Positions 7,907 to 17,725 of a stretch of 64,000 nt of DNA are shown piece by piece. The stretch is from contig JAFWOP010000019.1 of the NCBI GenBank assembly GCA_017545365.1, positions 1 to 64,000 of the forward strand, written 5' to 3'. Position 1 is the first letter of the stretch; each line of letters begins with the position of its first letter. The DNA is from Bacteroidales bacterium. GTDB lineage: Bacteria; Bacteroidota; Bacteroidia; Bacteroidales; P3. The position numbers and the translations under genes were made by a program. The notes under the pieces are model-generated. The model was not told the origin of the DNA, ran no database searches, and saw only the letters and a list, made by a program, of their open reading frames with translations.

Positions 7907-9268
7907 TTATGATTGGGTGGCCAGTTTGTGTTGAATCTTCAGATTGCCTATCGCTGTTGCCTCGGTGGGACCTGCCACCACGGGGATGCCCACGGCCTCC
8001 TCAGTCCACTTGTTGAGAAGCTTGTTGGCTGCGCCGCCGCCGATGATGTGCAGCCGCTCTATCTCGAACGGTGCCAGCTCGCGCAGCATCCCCATCACCT
8101 CTCCGTAGCGGTCGGCAAGGCTGTGGTAGATGCAGCTCAGCATCTCCGCGTCATTCTTCGGCTCAGGGTGGCCGCCTTCGGCAAGGACTTGGCGTATCTC
8201 CTTGTCCATATTCGCAGGGTTGGCAAAGCGCGGGTCATCGGGATTGATGCGCCCCGGGTAGTCTTTGGCACTTTCGGCCATTGCTGTCATTTCGGCATAA
8301 CTGTAGTCGCGTCCCGCTGTATTCCAATCTTTGCGGCATTGCTCCACTAGCCACATGCCGGTGATGTTCTTTAAAAAACGTGTCGTCCCCTCCGTGCCGC
8401 CTTCGTTGGTGAAGTTGAGCTCGGCCGCCCTAGCAGTCACAATAGGCTTTTCTGTTACTATGCCCATCAGGCTCCATGTGCCGGAGCTGAGGTAGGCGGC
8501 ATGACTTCCTGCACTCATTACGGCCGCCACAGCCGATGCGGTGTCATGTCCTGCCACCGCCACCACGGGTACCTCCCCGATGCCAGTCTCTCTCGCTACA
8601 GTAGGACGCAGGGTTCCCACCCTTGTCCCTGGCTGTACCAAAGGAAGCAGTATGTCGGTCTTTATTCCCAGCCGTTCGAGCAAAGACTTGTCAAACTGGC
8701 GTGTAAGGGCATTTACCATCCCAGAAGTAGATGCTGCCGTGTATTCGCATACTGGCTTGCCAGTAAGGAAATATGACAGCAGGTCGGGCATAAACAGCAA
8801 CTGCTTGGCATGGCTGAGGGCTGAGACATGAGCTTCCTTCATCGCATATAGTTGGAAGATGCTGTTGAAATTCATTGTCTGTATGCCCGTCACAGCGTAC
8901 AGCTCCCCTCGAGGCACTGTTGCAAACACCTTCTCAGGTGTCCCCACGGTGTAGGGGTCTCTGTAAGCACGGGGCAGCGACAGCAATGTGCCGTCCTCGC
9001 TAAGCAAACCAAAGTCTACTCCCCAAGTGTCTATACCGATAGAGTCGAGTTTTGCCCCATGCCTGGACAACTCGGTGAGGCAGTGTAGTATATGGTCATA
9101 GATGGCATATACGTTCCAATAATAGGCGCCTCCCAGTTCTATTAGCTGATTTGGAAAACGGTACACCTCATCCATCTCAAACTCTTGGTCTTTGAAGGTG
9201 CCTAGCATGGCTCTGCCGCTGGTTGCGCCGCAATCGAAGGCTAGAAAACGATAACTTTTGGTCTGCAT
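7907..9268 (-). CDS. rhaB: L-rhamnulokinase
   Basis: 453 residues of the FGGY sugar-kinase family. It phosphorylates L-rhamnulose to L-rhamnulose 1-phosphate with ATP. The N-terminal phosphate loop is FLAFDCGATSGRAML (residues ~8-22); VAGHDTASAVAAV and YLSSGTWSLMG are the second phosphate motif, and IIGGGAANKLLNKWTEEA is the adenosine motif near the C-terminus. The start is ATG 9268 (MQTKSYRFLAF); the upstream in-frame extension crosses the -7 box and is rejected. It is the first gene of the operon. No AraC-type regulator lies next to it. Confidence 0.94.
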   Translation of the reverse strand: MQTKSYRFLAFDCGATSGRAMLGTFKDQEFEMDEVYRFPNQLIELGGAYYWNVYAIYDHILHCLTELSRHGAKLDSIGIDTWGVDFGLLSEDGTLLSLPRAYRDPYTVGTPEKVFATVPRGELYAVTGIQTMNFNSIFQLYAMKEAHVSALSHAKQLLFMPDLLSYFLTGKPVCEYTAASTSGMVNALTRQFDKSLLERLGIKTDILLPLVQPGTRVGTLRPTVARETGIGEVPVVAVAGHDTASAVAAVMSAGSHAAYLSSGTWSLMGIVTEKPIVTARAAELNFTNEGGTEGTTRFLKNITGMWLVEQCRKDWNTAGRDYSYAEMTAMAESAKDYPGRINPDDPRFANPANMDKEIRQVLAEGGHPEPKNDAEMLSCIYHSLADRYGEVMGMLRELAPFEIERLHIIGGGAANKLLNKWTEEAVGIPVVAGPTEATAIGNLKIQHKLATQS

Positions 9269-9290
9269 AAAGAATTGGTACTTGACATTG

Positions 9291-9298
9291 CAAAAATA
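9291..9298 (-). promoter_or_regulatory. -7 box of the rhamnose operon
   Basis: Read on the minus strand this is TATTTTTG followed by C, 22 bases before the rhaB ATG. A T-rich run with TTTG lies about 20 bases further upstream and could be the -33 element. Confidence 0.6.
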
Positions 9299-9481
9299 TG
9301 AAAAAAAACTCATTCAACAAAAAAATACTTATCCATAATTGAGATTCAATCGATTGCTGTACTAGTCATTGCTCGGCACACCTTATTTTCATGAGTGTTG
9401 TACAATAAAACGGAGGATGTTTCGTTAAGTAGATTCTAATTATTGATTGTTAAGGGTTGAAATATAAATACAAGTATCGTT

Positions 9482-11734
9482 ATGTCGTCACTGCCTCCCA
9501 TATTCCTCGACCTAGCCATCATATTGATAACGGCAGGTGTTATCACCGTTATCTTCAAATGGTTGAAACAGCCCTTGGTGCTGGGCTATATCGTGGCCGG
9601 ATTCTTTATTGGTCCCTATTTCCCTTGGTTTCCAGCTATCACCGACGATACTAATATCCATGTATGGAGCGACATCGGCATCGTCTTCTTGATGTTTGCA
9701 CTAGGCTTGGAGTTCAGCATTAAGAAACTGAAAAAGGTGGGGGCCACAGGTGCCATCACGGCACTGACTGAGCTGGCCATCATGTTTGTGATAGGCAATC
9801 TGGTGGGGCATCTGCTGGGCATGGGGCACATGGACTGTATCTTTCTGGGCTGTATGTTGTCCATCTCGTCTACCACGATTATCATCAAGTCGTTTGACGA
9901 CCTCAAGCTGAAGCAGCAGAAGTTCACCAATACAGTGACGGCAGTGTTGGTGGTGGAAGACCTTGTGGCGGTGCTGCTGTTGGTGATACTCTCCACGCTC
10001 AGCGTCAGCAAGAGCTTCAACGGTGGTGAGTTGGCCTTAAGCATGTTGAAGCTGGCCTTCTTCCTCATCGTATGGTTCACCTTTGGCATATTCCTGATAC
10101 CTACTTTCCTGCGTTGGATGCGTCGTTGGATGACCGAGGAGACGTTATGTGTGGTTGCCGTTGGACTCTGCTTTGGCATGGTGGTGCTGGCCGACTTTGC
10201 CGGTTTCTCCACCGCCTTGGGTGCATTCGTCATGGGTGCCATTCTTTCCGAAACCATCGAGGCAGATGTCATCCACCGCATCATCACGCCGATTAAGAAC
10301 CTTTTTGGCGCGGTGTTCTTTGTGTCGGTGGGTATGTTGGTCAATCCCGAAGTGTTGGTAAAACATATCGTTCCCATACTCGTAATAGCAGGTACAGTGA
10401 TAGTGATTAAATCCAGTGCCGCCACTCTGGGCATCATGCTGAGTGGCAAACCGTTGAAGACAGCCATGCAAGGCGGCTTCTGCTTCTGCCAGATAGGTGA
10501 GTTTTCGTTCATCATTGCCGGATTGGGTCTCAGTTTCAACGTCATCGATGCTAACCTCTATCCCATTATCGTTTCCGTGTCCATCCTCACAACCTTCGTC
10601 ACTCCCTATATGATAAAGGCAGGGTTGCCCACTTACGAGAAAGTCTATCCCAAGATACCCGCCCGCATGAAGAAGGCGATGGAGCAGTACAGCACCTCTT
10701 CGCGGGTTACTACCCACGAGAAGAAACTCACCGAATTCGTGAAGAAACAGGTCACCTCCATCTTGCTCTACAGCGTCATCCTGCTGGCATTGGAGTTCCT
10801 GAGCTTCAATCTTCTGAAACCCCTTATTGATGGTCTATTTGCCAACTGGGAGATTCCCGCCATCTGGGGCAACCTGCTAGGTATGTTGCTCACTCTTCTT
10901 ATCATGGCACCATTCCTATGGGCTCTGGCGGTGAAGAATGTGAACCGTGACAGAGTCCGCAAGATGCTGCAGGCTTACAACCACAGTCAGGTGGCTGTCA
11001 TCCCACTGCTGGCGTTGCGCTACTTTCTGGCTCTTTTCTTCGTGGGTTGGGTGGTCTCCAAATACGTGCATCTGGCAGTCGGTCTGCTTTTGGTCATAGC
11101 CATCGCCGTCCTTTTTATCCTCCTGCTCACCCGTCGTGCCACAGACTTTTACAACCGCATTGAGGAACGTTTTGTTACCAATTTCTACCAACGTCAGGCT
11201 CAGAATTCGTTCCAGATACCCGAGTCGCTGGAGAAGAATTTCCTTATGGAGCGTATGACCGTCACCCCCTACTCCCCTTTGGCAGGTACCACATTGCTGA
11301 ATTCCCGCCTACGTCAGGACTACAGCGTCAATGTTGTCACGGTGGAGCGTGCCGGCAAGGTCTACGACCTCCCTGAGAAAGATATGCTCATCATGCCCAG
11401 CGACCGTCTCACCTTCTTGGGCAACGAGGACCAGCTGGCAAGGGTGCGCAGTGTGGTGGAAGTAGAGCCCGATATGCTCATTCACGACCACTCCGACCAT
11501 GAAATAAATACCTATCGTCTGGAAGTGTCCGAAACAAACCCATTGGTGGGCATCACCATACGCGATTCCGGCTTCACCTCTAGATATAATGCCATGGTCA
11601 TTGGCATCGAACATGGCAAAGACTATATCGTGAACCCACAGGCCGACACCCGGTTCAGAGTGGGCGATATAGTATGGTTTGTATCGCCAAACGATTTGAA
11701 GATTACTGAATTCCAAGTGTTAAATAACAATTGA
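9482..11734 (+). CDS. Monovalent cation:proton antiporter, CPA2 (KefB/KefC-like) with TrkA-C domains
   Basis: 750 residues. The N-terminal ~380 residues are a Na+/H+-exchanger domain with about 12 spans (PLVLGYIVAGFFIGPYFPWF; GLEFSIKKLKKVG; TAVLVVEDLVAVLL; GEFSFIIAGLGL). A second membrane block follows at ~430-560. The C-terminal ~150 residues carry two TrkA-C/RCK-C-like lobes (MERMTVTPYSPLAGTTLLNS and YRLEVSETNPLVGITIRDS). The usual Rossmann RCK-N domain is absent. It probably exchanges K+ or Na+ for protons at the inner membrane with ligand gating. The stop overlaps the next ATG by one base (TGATG). Confidence 0.88.
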   Translation: MSSLPPIFLDLAIILITAGVITVIFKWLKQPLVLGYIVAGFFIGPYFPWFPAITDDTNIHVWSDIGIVFLMFALGLEFSIKKLKKVGATGAITALTELAIMFVIGNLVGHLLGMGHMDCIFLGCMLSISSTTIIIKSFDDLKLKQQKFTNTVTAVLVVEDLVAVLLLVILSTLSVSKSFNGGELALSMLKLAFFLIVWFTFGIFLIPTFLRWMRRWMTEETLCVVAVGLCFGMVVLADFAGFSTALGAFVMGAILSETIEADVIHRIITPIKNLFGAVFFVSVGMLVNPEVLVKHIVPILVIAGTVIVIKSSAATLGIMLSGKPLKTAMQGGFCFCQIGEFSFIIAGLGLSFNVIDANLYPIIVSVSILTTFVTPYMIKAGLPTYEKVYPKIPARMKKAMEQYSTSSRVTTHEKKLTEFVKKQVTSILLYSVILLALEFLSFNLLKPLIDGLFANWEIPAIWGNLLGMLLTLLIMAPFLWALAVKNVNRDRVRKMLQAYNHSQVAVIPLLALRYFLALFFVGWVVSKYVHLAVGLLLVIAIAVLFILLLTRRATDFYNRIEERFVTNFYQRQAQNSFQIPESLEKNFLMERMTVTPYSPLAGTTLLNSRLRQDYSVNVVTVERAGKVYDLPEKDMLIMPSDRLTFLGNEDQLARVRSVVEVEPDMLIHDHSDHEINTYRLEVSETNPLVGITIRDSGFTSRYNAMVIGIEHGKDYIVNPQADTRFRVGDIVWFVSPNDLKITEFQVLNNN

Positions 11735-13371
11735 TGAAACAACACATCCTTACATTGGCACTACTGCTTGTCGTCGGTGCCACCGCTTCAGCTCAAAACG
11801 ACAAGGGCTTCGAGATTTCCAAGAACCTTGAAATATTCTCTAATGTCTACAAAAACCTGCATGCCAACTATGTCGATGACGTGGATCCCGGCAAGACCAT
11901 GAAGGTGGCCATCGATGCCATGCTTGCCTCAATGGATCCGTATACCAACTACTTTGCCGAGAGCGACATGGAGGATGTGAAACTTCAGGTTCTCGGCCAG
12001 TATGGAGGCATCGGCTCACTGATACATCAGGAGGGTGGCAACATATTCATTGCCGAACCCTATAAAGACCTGCCAGCTGACAAGGCAGGACTCAAGATTG
12101 GTGACCGCATCGTGGCTGTCAATGGCGAGAGTACCGAGGGCAAGAGCAACGCCGATGTCAGTAGCGCCATGCGCGGACAGGCAGGCACCAACGTAACCCT
12201 CCGTCTCGAACGTGACGGTAAGCAATTCGACGTCACCATCACCCGTGCCGAAATCCGGCTGCCCAACCTCTCATACAGTGGTATGGTGGGTTCCCATATC
12301 GGCTACATCAAACTGGATGAGTTCACTCAGGATGCTGCCAAGAATGTGCGCGAGGCCTTCCGTCAGCTCAAGCGCGACCATCCCGACATGAAGGGCGTGA
12401 TACTCGACCTCCGTGGCAACGGCGGCGGACTGCTGGGCGAGGCTGTGGATATCGTCAACATCTGGGTGAAGGCTAACGAGCTGGTGGTGGAGACCAAAGG
12501 CAAGGTAGCTGCCAAGAACCTCAAAAGCCGCACCCGCATGACCCCCGAAGACTTGGACATCCCGCTGGCAGTGCTTATCAACGGACATAGCGCGTCGGCC
12601 AGCGAGATTGTGAGCGGCAGTCTGCAAGACCTCGACCGTGCCGTCATCATAGGCGAACGCTCCTTCGGCAAAGGATTGGTGCAGAACATCCTGCCCATGC
12701 CATACAACAGCCAGATGAAGATCACCGTGTCGAAATATTTCATTCCCAGCGGCCGTTGCATCCAGGCCATCGACTACAAACATCGCGACGAAAACGGCCG
12801 TGCCGTTAAAGTACCCGACTCTCTGAAGACCGCTTTCAAAACCCGCAACGGGCGCACAGTCTACGACGGCTTCGGCATAGAACCCGACATAGAGGTGGAA
12901 CATGAGACCTCTTCGCTCCTGTCGGTGGCTCTCTACAACCGCTTCCATTTCTTCAACTATGCACTCAAATTCGCCAAGGAACATCCCTCCATCGCTCCTG
13001 CCGGTCAGTTCGAAATCACCGATGAGATATGGAAAGACTTTGTAGACTACCTCTCCGACAAGACCTACGAGTATACCACTTATACCGAGAATATCATCTC
13101 CGACCTCCGTAAGGTGGCTGAGGAGGAAAACTACATGGACAACCTCAAGCAGCAAATCGACCAGCTGGAAAAGACCTACAAAGATGCCAAAAAGGAAGAC
13201 CTCAACCGCAATCGCACCGAAATCAGCCAGCTGCTCAAGGATGCCATCCTTGTCCACTACTATTACCGCCGTGGCTGCATCGAGGGCGCGCTGAACGACG
13301 ACCCCGATGTGAAGAAGGCCATCGAGATACTTACCTCGCCTGCCGAATATAACAAAATATTGGGCAAATGA
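11734..13371 (+). CDS. C-terminal processing peptidase, S41 family
   Basis: 545 residues. A signal peptide (MKQHILTLALLLVVGATASA) places it in the periplasm. It contains a PDZ domain at ~75-170 (GQYGGIGSLI; DKAGLKIGDRIVAVNG) and an S41 core with the Ser of HSASASEIVSG (about 285) and the Lys of GERSFGKGLVQ (about 312), the Ser-Lys dyad. Such proteases trim or degrade envelope proteins. The C-terminal ~170 residues are helical and charged, as in other Bacteroidetes S41 proteins. It is coupled to the antiporter by a one-base overlap; ATG 11734 is preferred to TTG 11731. Confidence 0.93.
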   Translation: MKQHILTLALLLVVGATASAQNDKGFEISKNLEIFSNVYKNLHANYVDDVDPGKTMKVAIDAMLASMDPYTNYFAESDMEDVKLQVLGQYGGIGSLIHQEGGNIFIAEPYKDLPADKAGLKIGDRIVAVNGESTEGKSNADVSSAMRGQAGTNVTLRLERDGKQFDVTITRAEIRLPNLSYSGMVGSHIGYIKLDEFTQDAAKNVREAFRQLKRDHPDMKGVILDLRGNGGGLLGEAVDIVNIWVKANELVVETKGKVAAKNLKSRTRMTPEDLDIPLAVLINGHSASASEIVSGSLQDLDRAVIIGERSFGKGLVQNILPMPYNSQMKITVSKYFIPSGRCIQAIDYKHRDENGRAVKVPDSLKTAFKTRNGRTVYDGFGIEPDIEVEHETSSLLSVALYNRFHFFNYALKFAKEHPSIAPAGQFEITDEIWKDFVDYLSDKTYEYTTYTENIISDLRKVAEEENYMDNLKQQIDQLEKTYKDAKKEDLNRNRTEISQLLKDAILVHYYYRRGCIEGALNDDPDVKKAIEILTSPAEYNKILGK

Positions 13372-13416
13372 TGAATAATGTTATTGTAGAAAGATAGACC
13401 TAATTCCTGATACCCA

Positions 13417-15015
13417 TTGAATCGTAGTCAATTCCATAGATTTGCGTATGTTGTCCTGCTATGTCTTCTGGCTGTAGCAATGACAACCTCTGTTTTTGCA
13501 ACCAACCTGTTGTGGTTCCTGTTGCTTGTCAACTGGGTGGCTGAGTGGAATTGGAAGGAGAAGTTTGCCGACTTCCGCACCAATTACCTCCTTCAGGCCT
13601 TCCTAGTGCTGATGGCAGTGCACCTGTTGTGGCTCGTGGGCACCTCCAATATGCAGTATGCCCTTTTCGACATACAGAAGAAACTGCCCCTGCTGGCCAT
13701 CCCGTTGGTGATTCTCACCACCCGTCCGCTTGAATACAAGGAGAGCCTGAATGTGGGCATCGCCTATACGGCAGCTGTCTTCGTCGTCTCCATCATAGGC
13801 TTTGCACGCTATCTGACAATCCCCTTCCTGCCTTATCGCGATATTGTTCCGTACATATCGCACATCCGCTTTTCGCTGAATGTCTGCATGACGCTCGTCT
13901 TGCTGACATATGCAGCTCTCAAGTACCGGCGGGTTTGGCTCTATGCCTTGAACTTGCTGTTGTCGCTATGGTTTCTGGCATTCTTGATATTGCTTCATTC
14001 CTACACAGCGTTCATCATCCTGTTTGTCACAGCCTTGGTGCTGATGGTATGCTACAGCTCCCACATGTCACGCCGTATGCGGGCCACCGCCGTCATACTC
14101 TCCATAGCAGTGGTCTTGCTTGTGGGTGGGGTCACCTGGCGGTATGTGTCTGACTATTACCGGCTGCAGCCCCTCTCAGCCGAACCCTTGAAGGCCTGCA
14201 CCGCCAACGGTAACCCCTATATCCATCTGAACGACGGCCTGATAGAGAACGGCAACTATATCCACAACTACATTTGCAAACAAGAACTTTACCAGCAGTG
14301 GCCACTTATCAGCGACTACCCCATTGATTCTCTCACCCCCTTGGGCTACCCCATCTATCCGACCCTGTTGCGCTACCTCAACGGAATGGGTGTCACCAAG
14401 GACAGCGTGGGTATGACATATCTTACCCCCACCGACATACATGCCATTGAGCAGGGCATCGCCAACCCTGTCTACCTGAAACTAGGACCCCGCAAGATGC
14501 TTTACGTCCTCTTTTTCGAGAACGAAAGCTATCGGTGCTACCACTGTGTCGCCAACTCCTCATTGCTGCAACGGTTCGAGCTCTGGCGCAACGGGTGGCA
14601 CCTTTTCTTGCAACATCCCATCTTAGGTGTTGGCACTGGCGATGTGGTGGACGAATGCCACCAGCAGCTCCAAAAGTCTAACTCTCCTTTGTCCGACACC
14701 AAACTGCACACCCACAACCAGTACCTCAACTTTTTGCTGGCCTTTGGCTTGTTGGGCTTCGGCCTGATTGCCTACTTCTATATCAGGGCCATAGCCAAAG
14801 GCGTTAAGTACGGCAAGAGCAAAGAGGCAAATTCTCTGAGTGCCTCGGCCAACCACCATTTTTCACCGTTCAACGCCTTGCTCCTGTTCACTGCGTTCCT
14901 CTGCATACTCTTCATCTCCTTCATAAGCGAAGACACCCTCGAAACCCTCGCAGGCATCACCTTCTCCGTCATGGGCTTCGCCCTGCTTTTCCCTAGAAAA
15001 ATCACCGAGAGATGA
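13417..15015 (+). CDS. O-antigen ligase/polymerase-like membrane protein
   Basis: 532 residues with about ten membrane spans and a ~190-residue periplasmic loop at ~250-430. The loop ends in HPILGVGTGDVVDE and LHTHNQYLNFLLAFGLLG, the Wzy_C/WaaL signature that includes the catalytic-type His. It likely joins or polymerises surface polysaccharide in the inner membrane. Only TTG at 13417 can start this frame, because TGA at 13408 closes it upstream. No glycosyltransferase genes are near, so it is not part of a visible polysaccharide locus. Confidence 0.8.
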   Translation: MNRSQFHRFAYVVLLCLLAVAMTTSVFATNLLWFLLLVNWVAEWNWKEKFADFRTNYLLQAFLVLMAVHLLWLVGTSNMQYALFDIQKKLPLLAIPLVILTTRPLEYKESLNVGIAYTAAVFVVSIIGFARYLTIPFLPYRDIVPYISHIRFSLNVCMTLVLLTYAALKYRRVWLYALNLLLSLWFLAFLILLHSYTAFIILFVTALVLMVCYSSHMSRRMRATAVILSIAVVLLVGGVTWRYVSDYYRLQPLSAEPLKACTANGNPYIHLNDGLIENGNYIHNYICKQELYQQWPLISDYPIDSLTPLGYPIYPTLLRYLNGMGVTKDSVGMTYLTPTDIHAIEQGIANPVYLKLGPRKMLYVLFFENESYRCYHCVANSSLLQRFELWRNGWHLFLQHPILGVGTGDVVDECHQQLQKSNSPLSDTKLHTHNQYLNFLLAFGLLGFGLIAYFYIRAIAKGVKYGKSKEANSLSASANHHFSPFNALLLFTAFLCILFISFISEDTLETLAGITFSVMGFALLFPRKITER

Positions 15016-15058
15016 CGACCGAAGGGCATACAACATATCGTATTAATTAGCTTCATTA

Positions 15059-16297
15059 GTGTACCAATACCACACACTTCCCAACGGCATACGCATCATC
15101 TCCCGCCAGACACCCTCTATAGTCACCCATGCGGGTGTATATATCAACGTGGGTTCCCGCGACGAACAGGGCGATGAAGAAGGCATTGCCCATTTTATTG
15201 AACATTCCATCTTCAAAGGCACCACCCACCGCCGCTCCTACCATATACGCAACCGCATCGACGGCGTGGGGGGAGAGTTGGATGCTTTCACAACAAAAGA
15301 GGAGACCTGCGTCTATGCCTCCGCTCTGTCTGAGCATCTGGAACGCAGCCTCGAACTCTTTGCCGACATACTCTTCCACTCCAACTTCCCCGAACACGAA
15401 ATCGAGAAAGAGAAAGATGTAGTGGTAGAGGAAATCAACCTGTATAAGGACAGCCCGTCGGAGCTGATATTCGACGACTTCGAAGAGCAATTCTTTGGCA
15501 AACATCCATTGGCCCACAATATACTGGGTACAAAAAAGAACGTGAAACGCTTCACTTCGCAGTTCCTGTCCGACTACATGCACCGCCACTACACCCCCGA
15601 CCGCATGGTCATCGCCGTCGTGGGCAATGTGGAGTTTGGGCGGCTGGTGCGCCTTTGCGAGCGTTACTTTGGCGCGGAGCGGGGAGAAGGCGTACCCGTT
15701 ACCACCAGCAACCAGCAAGGCTCAACACCCAACTTCCAACCATCCACTTTCCACACACAGCTCCATAAGCACACCCACCAAGTGCACATGCTTATTGGCG
15801 GACCCGCACCCACCCTCTTTGACGGCAATAAGACCGCCTTCACCTTGCTCAACAACATCCTGGGAGGACCGGCTATGAACTCGCGGCTCAATGTCGCCGT
15901 CCGCGAAAAGCATGGCTTTTGCTACTCTATCGAATCGCAGTATGTACCCTTCACCGATGCGGGTGTCTTCTATATCTATGCAGGGGTGGACAACGATGCT
16001 GCCGAGCAAAGCACCGAGCTAATATTGAAAGAACTACGTCATCTGCGCGACATCCGCATGTCGCCACAGCAGCTCTTGGCTGCCCAAAAGCAGTTCATCG
16101 GTCAGATGGCCATCACCAACGATTCGGGCCTCAACGAGATGCAGAGCATCGGCAAGGCATACCTCAACTTCGAGCATGTGGACACCCTCGAAGAAATGAA
16201 TCGCGACATCCTCTCCGTCACCCCACAAGAATTGCAGGATACCGCCCAGCAACTCCTTAGCGAGGACAACCTCAGTTACCTTTACTATTTGAAGTAG
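15059..16297 (+). CDS. M16 family zinc peptidase (insulinase/pitrilysin-like)
   Basis: 412 residues, the normal single-chain M16B size. The inverted zinc motif HFIEH is at residues 45-49, and the third ligand Glu125 lies in VEEINLYKDS at the expected 76-residue spacing. NVAVREKHGFCYSIES near 280 provides the conserved Arg/Tyr region of the second half. The start is GTG 15059, since the motif and family N-terminus (YHTLPNGIRII) follow directly. No signal peptide is seen. It follows the O-antigen-ligase-like gene by 43 bases and precedes murF. Confidence 0.92.
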   Translation: MYQYHTLPNGIRIISRQTPSIVTHAGVYINVGSRDEQGDEEGIAHFIEHSIFKGTTHRRSYHIRNRIDGVGGELDAFTTKEETCVYASALSEHLERSLELFADILFHSNFPEHEIEKEKDVVVEEINLYKDSPSELIFDDFEEQFFGKHPLAHNILGTKKNVKRFTSQFLSDYMHRHYTPDRMVIAVVGNVEFGRLVRLCERYFGAERGEGVPVTTSNQQGSTPNFQPSTFHTQLHKHTHQVHMLIGGPAPTLFDGNKTAFTLLNNILGGPAMNSRLNVAVREKHGFCYSIESQYVPFTDAGVFYIYAGVDNDAAEQSTELILKELRHLRDIRMSPQQLLAAQKQFIGQMAITNDSGLNEMQSIGKAYLNFEHVDTLEEMNRDILSVTPQELQDTAQQLLSEDNLSYLYYLK

Positions 16298-16344
16298 TCT
16301 CATCCCATTCCGCATCATCCAACCCATCAGCATCAATACTTCCA

Positions 16345-17649
16345 ATGAATATAGAACAATTATATCAAACCTACCTCCAGTCGCGGGCTGTCACAACTGA
16401 CTCGCGGCAGATTACTCCCGGCTGCATCTTCTTTGCATTCAAGGGAGAGACTTTCGACGGCAACGCTTTCGCGCCCCAGGCATTGGAACAAGGGGCTGCA
16501 ATGTGTGTCATCAGCGACCCGCAGTATAAGGTGGACGACCGCTGCGTGGTGGTCGGCGACGTGCTGGCAACACTGCAACAGCTGGCACGGTACCACCGTG
16601 CCCAACTCACCATCCCCATTCTTGGCATCACCGGCACCAATGGCAAGACCACGACCAAAGAACTTGTCCATGCCGTGCTCAGTCGCCGCTATCGTACCCA
16701 TGCCACCATGGGCAACTTCAACAACCACCTTGGTGTTCCCCTGACCCTGCTCTCCATCCCCGCCAATGCTGAGGTGGCTATTATTGAGATGGGGGCAAAC
16801 CATCCGGGCGAGATAGAGGCCCTGTGCCATATAGCCGACCCCGACTTCGGACTCATTACCAATGTGGGACGCGCCCATCTGGAAGGCTTTGGCGGCTTCG
16901 AAGGGGTTGTCCGTACCAAGACAGAGCTATACCGACATCTGGCCGCCAAGCAAGGCACCGCTTTCGTCAATGCCGACAACGCTATCCTCACCGCACAGGC
17001 CGCCCAATGCCACTTGCTGACCATCACCTATGGTGCTTCAGAGGTGGCGCAGGTACGTGGCCATCTGGTGGGTTCGGAGCCTTATATGAAATACTATGTC
17101 GAAGATGGAGACAACGTCTACAACATCCAGTCGAACCTCCTGGGTAACTACAATTTTGACAACGCCATGGCAGCCACCGCCGTAGGCCGCTACTTCCATG
17201 TCGACCTATGGGACATAAAAGAAGCCATCGAGCAGTACGCCCCCTCCAACCGCCGGTCGCAATACAAGGAGACGGCGCACAACACGCTTTTCCTCGACTG
17301 CTACAACGCCAACCCATCGAGCATGAAAGTGGCCCTCGACAACCTCGAGGCACTGTCCATGCCCAACAAAGTGGCCATTCTCGGCGGCATGAGGGAACTG
17401 GGGGGCGAGAGCCTGAACGAGCACAGAACTATCGCCGACCGGCTGAACGCCCACCCCGACATACAAGCCATCCTTGTCGGTCCTGAGTTCGGTTTCGTCT
17501 GTGGCAATCCGGCCTACGGCAGCATGCAGTGGTTTCCGAGTGTAGAAGAGGCGAAACAGCACCTCCTCAACCATCCTCTCACCCAAAAGACCATCCTCCT
17601 CAAAGGCTCCAACGGCACCCGGATGTGGCTGCTGGAAGAAGTGTTGTAA
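16345..17649 (+). CDS. murF: UDP-N-acetylmuramoyl-tripeptide:D-Ala-D-Ala ligase
   Basis: 434 residues. It adds D-Ala-D-Ala to the UDP-MurNAc-tripeptide, the last cytoplasmic step of peptidoglycan precursor synthesis. The ATP-binding loop GITGTNGKTTTKEL is at ~94-107. MGNFNNHLGVPLTLL and EMGANHPGEIEAL follow, and DCYNANPSSMKVAL near 317 is the MurF signature. The N-terminal VTTDSRQITPGCIFFAFKGE binds UDP. It is the last gene of the plus-strand run and is followed by a strong terminator. Confidence 0.95.
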   Translation: MNIEQLYQTYLQSRAVTTDSRQITPGCIFFAFKGETFDGNAFAPQALEQGAAMCVISDPQYKVDDRCVVVGDVLATLQQLARYHRAQLTIPILGITGTNGKTTTKELVHAVLSRRYRTHATMGNFNNHLGVPLTLLSIPANAEVAIIEMGANHPGEIEALCHIADPDFGLITNVGRAHLEGFGGFEGVVRTKTELYRHLAAKQGTAFVNADNAILTAQAAQCHLLTITYGASEVAQVRGHLVGSEPYMKYYVEDGDNVYNIQSNLLGNYNFDNAMAATAVGRYFHVDLWDIKEAIEQYAPSNRRSQYKETAHNTLFLDCYNANPSSMKVALDNLEALSMPNKVAILGGMRELGGESLNEHRTIADRLNAHPDIQAILVGPEFGFVCGNPAYGSMQWFPSVEEAKQHLLNHPLTQKTILLKGSNGTRMWLLEEVL

Positions 17650-17671
17650 CAGTGATACCAAATGATATAAA

Positions 17672-17699
17672 AAAGCCCGGCGCGGATGCGCCGGGCTTT
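17672..17699. terminator. Strong bidirectional terminator between murF and the converging gene
   Basis: AAAGCCCGGCGC (17672-17683) and GCGCCGGGCTTT (17688-17699) form a perfect 12-bp stem with a GGAT loop. It is flanked by A and T runs and lies between two convergent stops (17649 and 17726). Confidence 0.9.
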
Positions 17700-17725
17700 G
17701 TATCGAGTCTGTAAGAAATTCGATA

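Noticed and set aside
12271..13257. A 328-codon open frame antisense to the S41 protease
   Set aside because: Shadow of a well-supported gene; no promoter or recognisable motif.
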